This document shows, piece by piece, positions 1 through 11,939 of a DNA stretch of 64,000 nt (within the stretch, counting starts at the first letter, position 1; every line of letters starts with the position of its first letter). The DNA is from Delphinapterus leucas (Eukaryota; Chordata; Mammalia; Artiodactyla; Monodontidae): positions 258,741 to 322,740 of the forward strand of contig NW_022098031.1 in assembly GCF_002288925.2 (NCBI RefSeq). Direction: 5' to 3'. The notes under the pieces were generated by a model, which worked only from the letters and a program-made list of their open reading frames with translations, was not told the origin of the DNA and made no database searches. A program made the translations under genes and the position numbers.

Positions 1-439
1 ACTGTATTAGGGAAGTTACTGGCCAAAAATGTCCTGTCTTGGCAGGCTGTCCCTCCCCACCCCACCCCTTTTATCTTTGGGGGGAAAGGTCCAAAGAAGT
101 TTTTGTTGGAACTTTTTTTCTGCACCCATTGGTGTTTCTAGGTTGCCACCTTCTCCAGCACTCAGTATAGGATATATAAGACAAGAAAGAAAGCCCAAGG
201 AACTCAGTGCCATGTCATTTCTCATGTCCCAAAGTTCCTAGATGATTTGGTTTCTTCTCTCCTCCTTTCAGAGTCTTCTTATGTGTATTTTATATATAAT
301 GTCCTATGTTTTTAGCTATATTTAGCATGATGAATAGGAAAAAGTGCATTTTGTCCAACTTGTCCCGAAAGTTTCTAAGTAATATTTATTGATCCCTTAT
401 TCTAGACCAATATTTCATGTCTATGAAATCATCTAATCA
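1..439. other. Intronic sequence, nothing recognised
   Basis: No repeat, exon or regulatory signature recognised. Two overlapping short open frames on opposite strands have no sequence features of a real protein. Confidence 0.5.
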
Positions 440-726
440 AAAAACAACCCTAGGAACACTTGTGCACTGTTGATGGGAATGTAAATTGGTGCAGCCACTA
501 TGGAAAACAGTATGGAGGTTCCTCAAAAACTTAAAAACAGAACTACCATAAAATCCAGCAATTCCATTTCTGGGTGTTTACCTGAAGAAAATAAAAACAT
601 TAATTCAAAATGATATATGCACGCTTATGTTCACTGCAGCATTATTTACAATAGTCAAAATGCAGAAGCAACCTAAATGTCCATCAATAGATGTGTTGAG
701 TTGATCAAGAAGATATATATACATAT

Positions 727-774
<48 letters not shown>

Positions 775-1248
775 GAATATTACTCAACCATAAAAAAGAA
801 TGAAATTGTGCTATTGGACGTAGAGGGTATTATGCTAAGTGAAATACATCAAAGAAAGACAAATACCATATATTCTCACTTATATATGGAATATAAAAAA
901 ACAAAACAAATTAACAAACAAAACAAAAGAGAAAGAGACATACAGATACAGGGAACAAATCGGTAGTTGCCAGAGGGGAGGTGGATAGGGGTTTGGGCAA
1001 AATATGTGAAGGGGAATTAAGAGATACAAACTTCCAGTTATAGAATAAGTAAGTCACAGGGATGTAGTATACTACATAAGGATGTAATATAGTCAATAAT
1101 ACTGCAGTAATTTTGTATGGAGCCAGACAGTTACTAGACTTATCATGATGATCATTTGATAATGTATTTTATTGTCAGATCACTCTGTTGTACAGCTGAA
1201 AAATAACACAATATCGTACATCAACTGTACTTCAACTTTAAAAAAAAC
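440..1248 (+). mobile_element. L1 3' fragment (older subfamily: ORF2 C-terminus and 3' UTR)
   Basis: The segment from the 'gcactgttgatgggaatgta' region through 'ggaatattactcaaccataa' is the C-terminal part of L1 ORF2. It is followed by a 3' UTR ending 'tgtacttcaactttaaaaaa'. Frames are broken. A (CA)n microsatellite has expanded inside it, at 729-772. It is 5'-truncated and antisense to ACSS3. Confidence 0.85.
729..772 (+). repeat. (CA)n microsatellite inside the L1
   Basis: About 22 near-perfect CA units, replacing the usual 'gatgtggcacatatataca' part of the L1. The most likely origin is expansion of the local 'acatatacatac' seed. Confidence 0.95.
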
Positions 1249-1251
1249 TAC

Positions 1252-1330
1252 CTATGAGGTAGGTACTATTGTAAACCCCATTTTATGTATGAGGAAACTC
1301 ATCTGACAGCAACTTGCTAAAGGCAGCGTA
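1252..1330 (-). repeat. MIR SINE fragment
   Basis: 'atgaggtaggtactatt' followed by 'ccccattttatgtatgagga' and 'aaact' is the reverse complement of the MIR core. Confidence 0.7.
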
Positions 1331-2638
1331 TTACGGAACCAACCCCACAAACATCAAACAGCAGTAACTCTACAGGCAATACTCAAAGAACTTCAGATTT
1401 TCTTTCCAATTATTTGCAAATTTTGGGTGGTTTAATATTTAAATTACTTGTACCCTAGCATTTTCTTTTTGAAGGATGCCCTTAAAGAAACTTAAAGAAT
1501 TTTAAGGGTGCCCTTTGGGACAGACAGGAAGGAAATTCAAGCAGAGGGAAAGGCCTGCAAGCAGTGTTAAGCAAGAACTGTTGGAGAAAGTAACACATTG
1601 GCATGGCTCCAGAAATGGTTATAGGTAATGAATATACTGCTATAAACTGGCTAAATTTAAGGACTGGTTTACTGCGGATGACTGGACCAAGTGACCTGCA
1701 AAGGGCCTCCTGGCTCAAAGATTTGATTTTTCTACTATGAGAAGATTCTTATTTCATTTAAAATCAAATCATTTCAGTAAAGGTCAACTGAATGCCTTCT
1801 ATGTGCTGTCTCTTCAGTACCCCTTCTAAATTTATGAGAAGGTTTTAAATGGTTTGTCTCCCCAGATTATTAAAATAACTAATGCTCACTGCAGAAAACT
1901 GAGAAAATATACTTTGGAGTATTTTATATTTTCTATATGTAAATATTCTGCCTCTATGTTTAAGAGTACATTATGAGTTTTTTCCAATGATCTGAACAAC
2001 TCTCAGAATGCGTTTGATGAAGGCATAATATTCCATTCAACTGCTGTTCAGTAATAGCCCCGCAGCACTATTTAAGCACAAAGTTATCCTGCATTGTTGC
2101 AAATTCCCTTTCACAATATTTTCGTAATTTTAAATGATCCCAGGATGATGTCTCTTGTACAGAAATATTGGTCACATTGCTTTTTATTAGATATGCCAGC
2201 AAGATTCCTACAATCAAGCACACACACACTTTCACACATCAAACAACCAAACTGCTTTCCGGAAATACTGAATCAATTTATATTACCGTCAGCATTACCT
2301 GAAAGTTCATTTTATCACACTCCTCTAAACACAGATTCTTCTCAATCTTCTTCAATTTTAGCAGCAGTTTTAGAAGTTTTAATTTTGGTTTATGTGATTA
2401 CCAGTATTAAACACAATGTCTTACCAATTTTTAAAAGTTCTTTATATAGGACATTGAATTAAGTCTGACATTCTTACAAGTTATATTCTCAGTTTATTCA
2501 CTAATTTTAATTCATAGTGTTTCCTGATATGAAGATATTTTAAATTTGTATGTAGTCAAATAAACTCATAATATTCCTTCACAATTTTTCCCTCTAAGAT
2601 AATTCATACTACTCTCTTCTGATTTAACTTTTTATACT
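1331..2638. other. Intronic sequence, nothing recognised
   Basis: AT-rich unique-looking DNA. The 122-codon open frame at 2094-2462 starts at TTG and looks like chance. No repeat family recognised. Confidence 0.45.
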
Positions 2639-2639
2639 G

Positions 2640-2760
2640 ATGCCTTAAATGTACCATTAAATTATTCATATATGTATATAATCTGTATGTAAAATCTGTT
2701 ATATATTATATACATGTACTATGATATGTGCGTATATATAGATATATATTATGATGTGGC
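2640..2760. repeat. AT-rich low-complexity tract
   Basis: Irregular TA/TATG alternation with several short self-complementary stretches such as 'tatatatagatatata'. Confidence 0.7.
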
Positions 2761-2878
2761 AGTACAATTATATTTATTTATCAGTAGTCAATTTGCCAAG
2801 CATCATTTTTTGACTAATCCTTACTGTCCTCATTCATCTGTGATGCTGCATTCTTCCCATACGTATTAGTATTTTATA

Positions 2879-2888
2879 TACACACACA

Positions 2889-2929
<41 letters not shown>
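2879..2929 (+). repeat. (CA)n microsatellite
   Basis: CA repeat with one TACA interruption near 2895, flanked by TATATA on both sides. Confidence 0.95.
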
Positions 2930-3084
2930 CAGCAACTTTGTCAGGGCTATATACTAGATATAACTACTGGAATATTCTACCAATAGAGTCTTTGACTAGC
3001 TCTCTTTTTAAACTCAGTAAGATTTAATTCTGTTTTAGAAAGGAAAAATTTCATACTATTTATCCTACCCAACCCCTGCCCTGA

Positions 3085-3474
3085 ATTCCTTCTGCAGAAA
3101 ACTGGAAGCAACCTGAATGTACCCCATAACCTACTTGAATAACAGAAAAAAATATAAACCTGAAATAAAATTGAAAGCAATATGGAGCCACTAGAAATGG
3201 TGCTAGCCCCAGATCAGAACAGTGGAAAAAAATTTTAACATATAAAACAGATAGGAGCAAAGTGACTGCTCAATCCAGAAATCATGAGAAACATGACAGA
3301 TCCAAGGGTATGATACTGAAAGATTTCCGTGACACTTTATATACTGCTAAGTTAAAAGAAAGAAAAGGAAGGTGTAGAAAAATTTATAGAGCCATACCAC
3401 AGAATACTCTACATTCATGAGGAACCTATAAACCCTAAGAAGGAAATACAAAGGCTCACCAAAAAACCTCTCTC
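3085..3474 (+). mobile_element. Old L1 3' fragment, first part (interrupted by a SINE)
   Basis: 'ggaagcaacctgaatgtacc' and the later 'gttaaaagaaagaaaaggaa' plus 'gtgtagaaaaatttatagag' match the end of L1 ORF2 and the 3' UTR of old L1M-type elements. It is heavily diverged. A CHR SINE sits at 3475, and L1-like sequence resumes after it to about 3770. Confidence 0.5.
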
Positions 3475-3677
3475 GGGCTTTCCTGGTGGCACAGTGGTTG
3501 AGAGTCCGCCTGCCGATGCAGGGGACACGGGTTCGTGCCCCGGTCCGGGAAGATCCCACATGCCGCTGAGCAGCTGGGCCCATGAGCCATGGCCGCTGAG
3601 CCTGTGGGTCCGGAGCCTGTGCTCCGCAACGGGAGAGGCCACAACAGTGAGGCCCGCGTACAGAAAAAAAAAAAAAA
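3475..3677 (+). mobile_element. CHR-type tRNA-derived SINE, short class
   Basis: Head 'gggctttcctggtggcacag' carries the A box (TGGCACAGTGG). The B box is GGTTCGTGCCC. The body is followed by a poly(A) end. Target-site duplication 'ctctctc' at 3468-3474 and 3678-3684. The class lacks the 3' third seen in the long CHR copies. Pol III-derived and non-coding; its open frames are spurious. Confidence 0.95.
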
Positions 3678-4078
3678 CTCTCTCAATAAAACTCTGAAAT
3701 AACTCCCAGATCAGAGGGAGGTAGGAATAAAGAATGGGCATTGATGTTTCGATGGAAAATTAAGACATAATCAAACACACACACATCATACAATATTTAA
3801 CCTGTCTAAAGTCTTTCTAAACTAAGTATAATTTCTGCATGGATGATCGTCCCAAAGATTCAGGACCTGTAAAATAGGAACAAGGCTCTGTACAACTTCT
3901 AAGAGGCCTAGAAACTCTACATACGATTGCCACATGGAAATCCCCTCTTCTCCCTCAAACAATTATAGGAAGAATGACTCTAGCAATCAAAACCTGTATT
4001 CATTGACAAGTGAACAAGGATCCTTACTTGGGTTTTGAAATGTACTCAGCTACCTTCTGAATCTTGACACTCAGATGA

Positions 4079-4138
4079 GCGTGTGTGTGTGTGTGTGTGT
4101 ATTATGTGTATGTGTGTGCATGTATGTGTGTGTATATG
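4079..4138 (+). repeat. (TG)n microsatellite, interrupted
   Basis: Pure GT units at 4080-4100, then interrupted TG/TATG units to about 4138. Confidence 0.9.
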
Positions 4139-4189
4139 AGTTAGAAGACATAATAAAGCCGAGGTGTGGGGAGGGCATATTCTCAATAT

Positions 4190-4790
4190 AAATAACAAAG
4201 GGAAAGGTATATTTGCAACTTCAATAATATTTAAAGTGTTCCTACAAGTCAATAAGAAAAAAATTTTAAATCCAATAGGCAAAGAATTTCAGCACACTAC
4301 CCATAGAGGAAAAAAAATGATAATGGCAATAAGCATAAAAACAGTGCTCAGTCTTACAAACATCAGGAAAATGAACATTAAAACAATAATGAGATGCCAT
4401 TTTTCTAAACTGGATTGGTATAAAAATATATACACACTGTTGGTGAAAGAAAAGAGAAACTGGCATTCTCAAGTAAAGTTGGTAAGCAAATAAATTAGTT
4501 CAGCAATTTAGGAGTGGATATATATACTTATCTCCAAAATGTACTTTTAACTTAACCAAAGCAAGTTGCTTACATGTTCATCTCTGTTGCATAAAAGCAC
4601 AAGAAGGAGTCTAGAAAAATGGACAAGAAAATATTAACAGTAGTAAACTCTGGGTAAGAGAAAGTTGGGGGACAGTATGGAGAAGGGATGGTCTATATTT
4701 TTATATGATACGTACTTTCTCTGTTATTTAATTTTTATGAGCATGTATTTAAATATTGAATACATGATTTAAATATATTTAAATAACATT
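4190..4790 (+). mobile_element. Old L1 fragment (ORF2 C-terminus plus 3' UTR)
   Basis: 'aacaataatgagatgccatt', 'cacactgttggtgaaagaaa' and the later 'aacagtagtaaactctgggt' match old L1M ORF2/3' UTR landmarks in order. It ends at the 'gagcatgtatttaaatattg' type of tail. Diverged and coding-dead. Confidence 0.65.
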
Positions 4791-5094
4791 AAAAGCTTTA
4801 ACAGTCTAGATGGCTTGTCTCCTGATGTGACTCAATCATCAACTCTATAATCAGTATAACTACCATTAATGAAAAACACTCTAATAAAAACATCTTCTTG
4901 AATATTCTTCTGGTAAAAAGAAGCATTTCTTACACTTATGATAACATCTAAACTCAGTTTTAAGAACTAAAATTTGGACCATAAAAACTTCCTTCTTTTT
5001 ATTGTTCTCACTAGTATTAACTTCAAGCAGCTGAACAGTCAATAATAAATAGCTAGACAGAATCTTCAAATCACAGAGAGATCTGTCATAAATC

Positions 5095-5475
5095 TGTGGT
5101 CATCATTCCTGCTGTCCATATCATTTTGGTTGTCCTCATTCCAGGCACTTGTAAGACTGCACTTTCATATCCACTTGAAATGAGGTGTGGCCATGTGGCT
5201 TGCTCTGGCCCGTACAATGGCAACAGAAGTAATGCAAGGAGTCTTCAAGAGCAAATGCATGCTGACAACTCCTTCTCCCTGCCACAAGGATACTCCAAAT
5301 GGCAACTGCACTATTAGCTTAGATCCTTGAGTGAGGATGGATGACATGGAACAAATCTCTTGGGTAACCCAAGATAAACCTGTAGTATAAGTGAGATACT
5401 CCTGGGCTATTTTAAAACGGGGAGATTTGAGTGTTGTTTATTCCTGCAGCATAACTTAATCTATCCTGACACAAA
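5095..5475 (+). repeat. Ancient interspersed repeat, probably LTR-type, family not named
   Basis: Contains 'aaatgaggtgtggccatgtg' and, near its end, 'gcagcataacttaatctatc'. I recognise these as a recurrent mammalian repeat. Related copies appear at about 53395-53685 and 63310-63480. I cannot assign a family by eye. Confidence 0.4.
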
Positions 5476-7185
5476 AGTCTTAAGATCCATAAATTCTCAC
5501 AAATTCAAACAAGCTTTAAAATTGTCGTATTTCATAATTTAAAAGGCAAAGGGATGCATTCCAGGACAAACGAAACAGGAGGAATCTCAGCTAGTGTAAT
5601 TCTATAGTCACTACAGTAATGTTAGATTCCTTGAAAAGGAGTCAGAGACAAGCCATCATCATCAGTGTCTGAGTTCACAGAGGCGGGGCTTGAAGGTCTT
5701 CAGAAGGGGCTCAGAAAAAAAGAAAGGTTCTGAAATTCGTTCTAGATGTCCTGAACATAATTTTCTATTTTCCTTTGCCTTTTTCTCATCAAGCCCTGCT
5801 AGCTTACATCTAGCATAAAACCTTGGACTCAGCTCTTTGGAAAAAATCTGCCTTGAGTTGTATTTCTTCTGTTCTTCACTTTAGCTGACCCTAAGTCTTC
5901 TCTGTCTTTCCTAATATTTGATTCTAGCCTACCCTGCATTTGACTTTGGCTTTCTTCATCAAATGAGTTAGACTGGAGTGTGTACTTGGCCCACACATTG
6001 GGCTAAGTCAGTGAATGTGGGTGGATGTCTGAAAGATTTTTAAGAGGTAGGGAGGCCTGACAAGCACCATGGTCTTGATCTCTGGATACCAGAAAAAGCT
6101 ACTGGCAAATTTTCACATGATTCTTTTGTTCCCATCAATTCCTATAACCATCAACTTCCCCTCTGTTCAGGGCTAAATTTTCTTTTTTAAGCATGTATTT
6201 ATTGTCAGTTTTCAAACATTACAAAAGGAAATAAAACGCTGACACTCAAAAAAAAAATAATCCTCGTGTCAGAGGGGAAAATTGATAGCATTTACTCTGT
6301 GGATTTGATTACCCAGCAATGTAAAGTTAAATTGGTAAAGTCTAAAATGTTCCTCTCAATTCCACCACTGCCTCCATTGCCAAGAATAAAATTGATTTAA
6401 TATACTTTCAACAGTGTAGCCTACGAAACTCTTTCACAAACTGTCATATTTTGATTTGCATAAAATAACTGTTGAAAGCTTCCTCCAGCACAACCATATT
6501 TAGTGGTGACAATGTTGTAACCCTCTCTGTACTCTCAGCTGCTCTGTACTCTGCAAATTTTCATTATTAAATAACTGGAAAGTCTAACTTATAATTTACC
6601 TTCTGATATGAGTTTACTTCCTTCAGATCAGATTATAATTTCCTTCCTTGATGACCTGTGTGGGTCTTCATTTCATCACAGTTTCAGAAAAAAACAAAAA
6701 CAAACTCCAAGCTCTTTTTCAAAAGTTAAATAAACCTGAAGCCAACATACTGAGAACAATTCAAAGATGATGGATACATTTGGTTATTTGTATACTAAAA
6801 CACTATATACTAAAATAGTGATGAACATATAATCTTTATAATTGATAATTCATTATTTTATAAGAAGACTATGGCAGATTATAATCCCCAGTATTAACTG
6901 TCAATAATCCTTTTAAAACATTTTTCTGTTCAACAAATTTAACAGTAAATAATTTGTTGTTGATTAGAACTGAGACTGTGAAGGAAGGGGAAAAAATATA
7001 ACTGGGTACATGTTCTCCACTCTGAAAGGCAGACTAATTTGCAATAACTATAAGAAGAAGCAAAACGTGGCAAATTTCCTGACAGAAGTACAAACTAAGT
7101 ATGATGAAAGTGCAATAAAAAAGAGTTTAATTCCAACTGCAGATATGTGGTAAGAAGAGGGCTGGATGTTGTAAGCAATGCATCA
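5476..7185. other. Intronic sequence, nothing recognised
   Basis: About 1.7 kb of AT-rich sequence without an identifiable repeat, exon or RNA gene. Confidence 0.4.
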
Positions 7186-7372
7186 ATAGTTAACAGCTTG
7201 GGCTTTCAAGTCAAAAGGCCAGAGTTCAAATCTCAGACATGTTGTTTACTAGCTGTATGACTGTAGGCAAATTAACATGTCTAGGCCTTTCTTCCCTCAT
7301 CTGTGAAACTAGGAAAATAAAATAAAAACCAACTACATAGCACTTACCAAGACAGTACTATGAGCATTTAAT
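7186..7372 (+). repeat. MIR SINE
   Basis: 'ggccagagttcaaatctcag', 'actagctgtatgactgtagg' and 'ctcatctgtgaaactaggaa' follow the MIR consensus in order on the plus strand. Confidence 0.8.
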
Positions 7373-7545
7373 ACAAATTAATTCATTTAATTCTCTTAAC
7401 AACTCTGTGTGTATACTAATATCACCCTCATTTTACAGATGAGGAAACTGAGGTATAGAGAAGTTAAGTGGCCTATCTGAGGTCCACACTGGAGCGTGAC
7501 AAGCTGGGACTGGATGTCAGGCTGTCAGGCTCTGAGTCACAACCA
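7373..7545 (-). repeat. MIR SINE, inverted next to the preceding one
   Basis: 'cattttacagatgaggaaac' then 'agagaagttaagtggcctat' is the reverse complement of MIR. It abuts the plus-strand MIR at about 7372, making a tail-to-tail pair. Confidence 0.8.
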
Positions 7546-7560
7546 CTATTCTGTGTGGAT

Positions 7561-7905
7561 GAGTTAATGTGAGAGAACTCTACACCCACCATGAGCACAA
7601 TTTTATACACATTTCATTGACTCCTTTCAGTAATGCTATGAGGTGATTACTATCACTACATACATCTACAAACGAGCATCTGGCTTAGATGAATTATGAA
7701 AGAACACTTTTGTGGCAATGGGTACAATGAGCTGGAGTAGGACAAGAGGAGGGAGGACTGATAGAGATATTTTGCAATAATCAAGTGTGATGATAAAGAT
7801 CGAAATGAGGGAGAGATCTGAGAAATACAGAAGAATGAAAAGAAAATTTTTAGAGTAAAAACAGGAAGAGAATGAAAAAAGTATCAAAGAAACCCGGACT
7901 CTAGA
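7561..7905. other. Possible ancient repeat, unassigned
   Basis: Purine-rich 'ggacaagaggagggaggact' and 'gaaatgagggagagatctga' recall an old mammalian repeat that seems to resume after the hAT pair, at about 8414. Too diverged to name. Confidence 0.3.
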
Positions 7906-8130
7906 AGGGTCAGCAACCCTAGCCTCACGCCAAATCTGGACCACCACCTGTTTGTGTAAATAAAGTTTTATTGAAACACAGCCACACTCAGTTGTTTATA
8001 TATTCTCTGTAGCTGCTTTTGCTTGACAACAGCAGAACTGAGTGGTTGCAATGGAAGCTATCTGGCCTGCATAGCCAAACATATTTACCATTTTGCACCT
8101 TAAAGAAAAACTCTGCCAATCCTTGCTCCA
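7906..8130 (+). mobile_element. hAT-type non-autonomous DNA transposon (MER class)
   Basis: 'gggtcagcaaccctagcctc', 'aataaagttttattgaaaca', 'cagccacactcagttg' and 'gcaatggaagctatctggcc' follow a common eutherian hAT-type MER element with CAG...CTG termini. Diverged; encodes nothing. Confidence 0.65.
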
Positions 8131-8134
8131 GAGA

Positions 8135-8413
8135 AGCCCTGTCCAACAGAAATTTCTGTGATGATGGAAGTGTTTCATATCTCCACTGCTCAACAGGGTA
8201 GCCACTAGCCACAAGTGGCTGGCTAAATTTAAATTCAAACTAATTAAAAGTAAATAAAATTTAAAATTTAGTTCTTCAATTGCACTAGCCACCTTTCAAA
8301 TACTCAATAGCATCATTAGCTAACGTAAATTAAATTTTATTTAATTCTAATTAAATTAAACTTAAATTTAAATAACCACAGATGGCTTACTGACTACTAT
8401 ATTGAACAACACA
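8135..8413 (+). mobile_element. hAT-type non-autonomous DNA transposon (second, different family)
   Basis: Starts near 'ccctgtccaacagaaatttc', includes 'gtagccactagccacaagtg' and an A/T-rich 'taaatttaa' centre, and ends near 'actatattgaacaacacag'. These are imperfect terminal inverted repeats of a CTGTCCAATAGAA-type MER element. It directly abuts the preceding hAT copy. Confidence 0.65.
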
Positions 8414-9264
8414 GTTGTGGGGAATTTCAAAGAGGTAGATGTGGTCCCCAGAGTTAAATACTACAGAGAGACCAAGCAAGGTAAGGACTTCAAATCAGTC
8501 CATAGAATTAAGCAACAAATAGGCACTGATGAACTTTGGGAGAGTAATTTGGGTAGAGTGACAAGGCCTGAGGCCACCTTTCAGTGGATGCAAGAGTGTA
8601 AGGGAGAGGAGGACCTGGAGAATAGACAACATGGCCAAGAAGTTAGCATGTAAAGAGAAGGGGAATGTTCTAGCTCCTCTTATCTTGTGCAAATCTTTCA
8701 ACTGAATTTTATTAAAAGAGAAGGGTGAAACATGAAGGTAGCTGAGGGGACAGGGACTGAAAACTAATGGAAATACTGTTTGTTTTTTAATGGCACTGGC
8801 AAATGGGAAAGTAAAAAACAGGGCAAAGTTCAGGTTCTGTTTTGGAAGTCCAAGTGCATCAGTGCCACTGAAAGAAGAGATGTGTGTTTTGGGGTGGGAG
8901 CATAACAAGAGCTAAGGCAAGAAAGAGCAGTGCAAACCTTACCTTAAAAGCCCTGAATACCTCGTTATGAAAGGGGAGGCCATTAAAGGGGAATGCCCTC
9001 TTCAGAAAGGGATTTCAGGTCACTCTTGGGAGGCAAGCGAGGAAACAGAATCAGTGAGGATCTATTGACTAGCCTAGAAAGTAACAGGAAGTTAAAAAAA
9101 AAAAATGTGGGGGAGGTATAGAAACAAATCAAAGGAGCTAGAAGTAGGAAGAAGGGTGTATCAAAGAAAACTGAGGTCACATCATCTCTGTGTATCAGGT
9201 TTATGTTCTCTTTAAGGGACACCTCAAATAAGAAAGAAAAATACATAATTTTGAAGTAAGAGAG
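8414..9264. other. Intronic sequence, possible old unassigned repeat
   Basis: Purine-rich on the plus strand. Several open frames on both strands without protein-like character. No firm family assignment. Confidence 0.35.
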
Positions 9265-9269
9265 GGAAT

Positions 9270-9455
9270 AACATTTTGTTAATTACCAATAATGTGCCAG
9301 GTTCTGAGTTTGGTAAATCATTTAATCCATGCACTACCCCTTCAGGAAGACAGTGTTATTCCTATTTTACAGACGAGAAATGAGGCTTAGAGAGGTCAAA
9401 TAACTTCCCAGAATTATCACACTAACACATGGCACACTGGAACCCAGTGCTTTCC
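9270..9455 (-). repeat. MIR SINE
   Basis: 'aataatgtgccaggttctga', 'cctattttacagacgagaaa' and 'agagaggtcaaataacttcc' are MIR in reverse complement. Confidence 0.75.
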
Positions 9456-9608
9456 CACTCCAGGGAAAATATGATGAATTTCCAATTTTCCATTTCTGTG
9501 TGCTAATTTGAGTAATTCTTATATCCTCACTAGACACTGTTTCCTGTGGGCAAAGACCATGTGCTAGCTCATTAATGGCACACAGCAAATTCTCAATAAT
9601 TATTTTTA

Positions 9609-9928
9609 TCTTTTTTAACATTTTTTAATTAATTAATTTTATTTTTGGCTGTGTTGGGTCTTCGTTGCTGCACGCGGGCTTTCTCTAGTTGCAGTGAGCA
9701 GGGGCTACTCTTCGTTGTGGTGTATGGGTTTCTCATTGTGGTGACTTCTCGTTGCAGAGCATGGGCCCTAGGCACGTGGGCTTCAGTAGTTGTGGCATGC
9801 GGGCTCAGTAGTTGTGGCTCGCGGGCTTAGTTGCTCCGCGGCACGTGGGATCCTCCCAGACCAGGGCTCGAACCTGTGTCCCCTGCATTGGCAGCGGATT
9901 CGTAACCACTGTGCCACCAGGGAAGTCC
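9609..9928 (-). mobile_element. CHR-type SINE, long class
   Basis: The minus-strand head ends at 'ccaccagggaagtccc' (9928). The B box is in reverse at 'ggctcgaacctgtg'. The full-length 3' part 'ggctgtgttgggtcttcgtt' is retained, followed by an A/T-rich tail. Target-site duplication 'ctcaataattattttta' at 9592-9608 and 9929-9945. An older, undeleted form than the short copies. Confidence 0.95.
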
Positions 9929-9945
9929 CTCAATAATTATTTTTA

Positions 9946-11935
9946 AATATATGTTACAAGTGTGAATGAATGTGAATTGAAGTAGTACTCTTCAGACACA
10001 TTAACACAAATAAGTAAAAGAGTCTCATGAGGTAACTGCTCAGCAAAAACAATGACGCGCTCAAAAGACTACTATTGCACACAAACAGAGAAGGCTTTAA
10101 GCATTTTTAAGAGAGCATCATATTGCTTTGTTCACACTGTGACATCCCATCTAAATTACAGGTACTTGGCCTTGGGCAGTATGAACTGACTGTTCCGGGA
10201 AACCCTCCAAATTGGGTAACTGCTTACTTGGGGCAGCATAATAACCTCATGTTAATTGAACCACTAGGATATTGTTTTTGTAAAAGTAGTTGGAAAGCAC
10301 ATCTCTCTATAGGACAATATTTTAACAGAGAAACATAATGCAAAGAGAAATCTGTTCTTTAGCCCTACTGATACTTTCCACATGAGTACACTTAGAACCT
10401 GGACCCATCCCACTAGCTTTCGCCACAGATTGCCCTCATCTCAGCATGAAAGGACAGCCCAGGCATCTACACCTCTGCCAGATCATCTCGGATTAAAACT
10501 GAGTGAATTGTCAGTGAGAAATGCAGCCAACAGGAAAAAGAATAAAAAGAAAGGCTTTCAAGAAATCAATACCTGTTATCTGAACTGGATCCACTGTCAA
10601 CAGAGAGAGAAGGCATGAATGAATGATCCTAAAGATCCCCAGGTTGTGAGTCATGCTTGGCAGCTAAATTCAAAGCAGAAGATGAGGACACAATTTTATC
10701 TTGCTTGTTTTATTTTTATTCTAGAGGAAATGCAGGAAAAACAAAGAATTGAAGCAAAAGGAAATAGGATTCAGCTTAATTCAAATGAGGAAAAGATAAA
10801 ATTATAATTAAAACTAAAGGTCAAATGTAAAAGTGAAGATAGAGATGTTTAAATTTCAAAGCATAAATTTATTAAAATTTAAATATAATCCCCAATAAAT
10901 ATACGTTTAAAAGTACATTCTAAAGGAAAGTAAACTTCATCAGTCAGCCCTATTCAAGAGAGCTACTTAGAACACTCTTTGGAGCAGTGGTCTTCAACCA
11001 GCCAACTCAGAAACAGGTCATAATGAGCTCATAAGGAACCAAACTCCAAATCAGAGCAGGTTCCTAGAAAACCAGACAGAGACCAGGATGCCCACGGGGA
11101 CCCTAAGCAGGTAACCCTGAAACCTCAGAACCATCCAGGGAATCAGGAGGGGGCAGAAGAGGAGGTACACTCTCCAATGTGAACCGATATTTGTTGGAAG
11201 GGAGAGAAGATGCCTTTTAGCATTTAATCCTAATGATAGCCATGACAACGTGATGAAGAAGGAACAATAAGGAAAGGGGGAGAGAGAGAAAGGAGAAGAG
11301 AGAGCAGCCCCAGCACCATGCAGGGCAGGAGAAAGCCAATTTGTTGCCATAGTGTCATCTTGCTCTGGTTAAGGAGGAATGGGAAGAAAGGGGAGAAATA
11401 GGTAAGGATTGAAACTAATGTGCTCTAAACCTTAGGACTTTAGGACTGCATATTTTTTCTGTGTTCATATTACATCTTCATCTTAACTATCCATTTCTCT
11501 CTCTTTAAGGCTATAACTCAGGCAGAATGATACGCTGCAATGTTCTGATGAAACTGTCCTCTACAGCTGATGCTCCCAGAAGGCAGACACCACATTCATT
11601 AACTCATTCTGCACACTTAGCTCATGTCCACAGAGAGATGTCCTATACAAGCTCTTATTAAAGTGGAAGGATACAATCAATCATTTTAGAAGGTCTAAAA
11701 AGAACTTTTTCTTCCCATTGAGCCTTGTAAATTATTCTGAGATTGTTTCTACAAAGACTATGTAATTGAGGGAGATACACAGGGAGCATCAATTTTGTTT
11801 GTTTTATTGCTTAAAATAAAACGATCTGAAGCAAATGTGACACAATGTTAAGAGTTTACAACGCACAATGTTCAGGGTCCACTAAATTATTACCTTTATT
11901 TATTCTCTAAATGTTTCATAAGGAAAAAGACTGTG
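9946..11935. other. Intronic sequence, nothing firmly recognised
   Basis: About 2 kb without clear repeats. 11520-11680 has a weak L2-like look. Open frames at 10123-10618 and 11051-11350 show no domain or conserved motif. Confidence 0.4.
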
Positions 11936-11939
11936 GAGT

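Noticed and set aside
2094..2462. 122-codon plus-strand open frame
   Set aside because: It starts at TTG, has no recognised domain, no splice-site context and no conservation evidence; compatible with chance.
729..2929. CA-rich arrays as CRISPR-like repeats
   Set aside because: They are dinucleotide microsatellites without unique spacers, in a mammalian nuclear genome.
3475..3560. tRNA-like heads of the SINEs as functional tRNA genes
   Set aside because: They have A and B boxes but no complete cloverleaf or anticodon arm in the right register, and they are followed by SINE body and poly(A).
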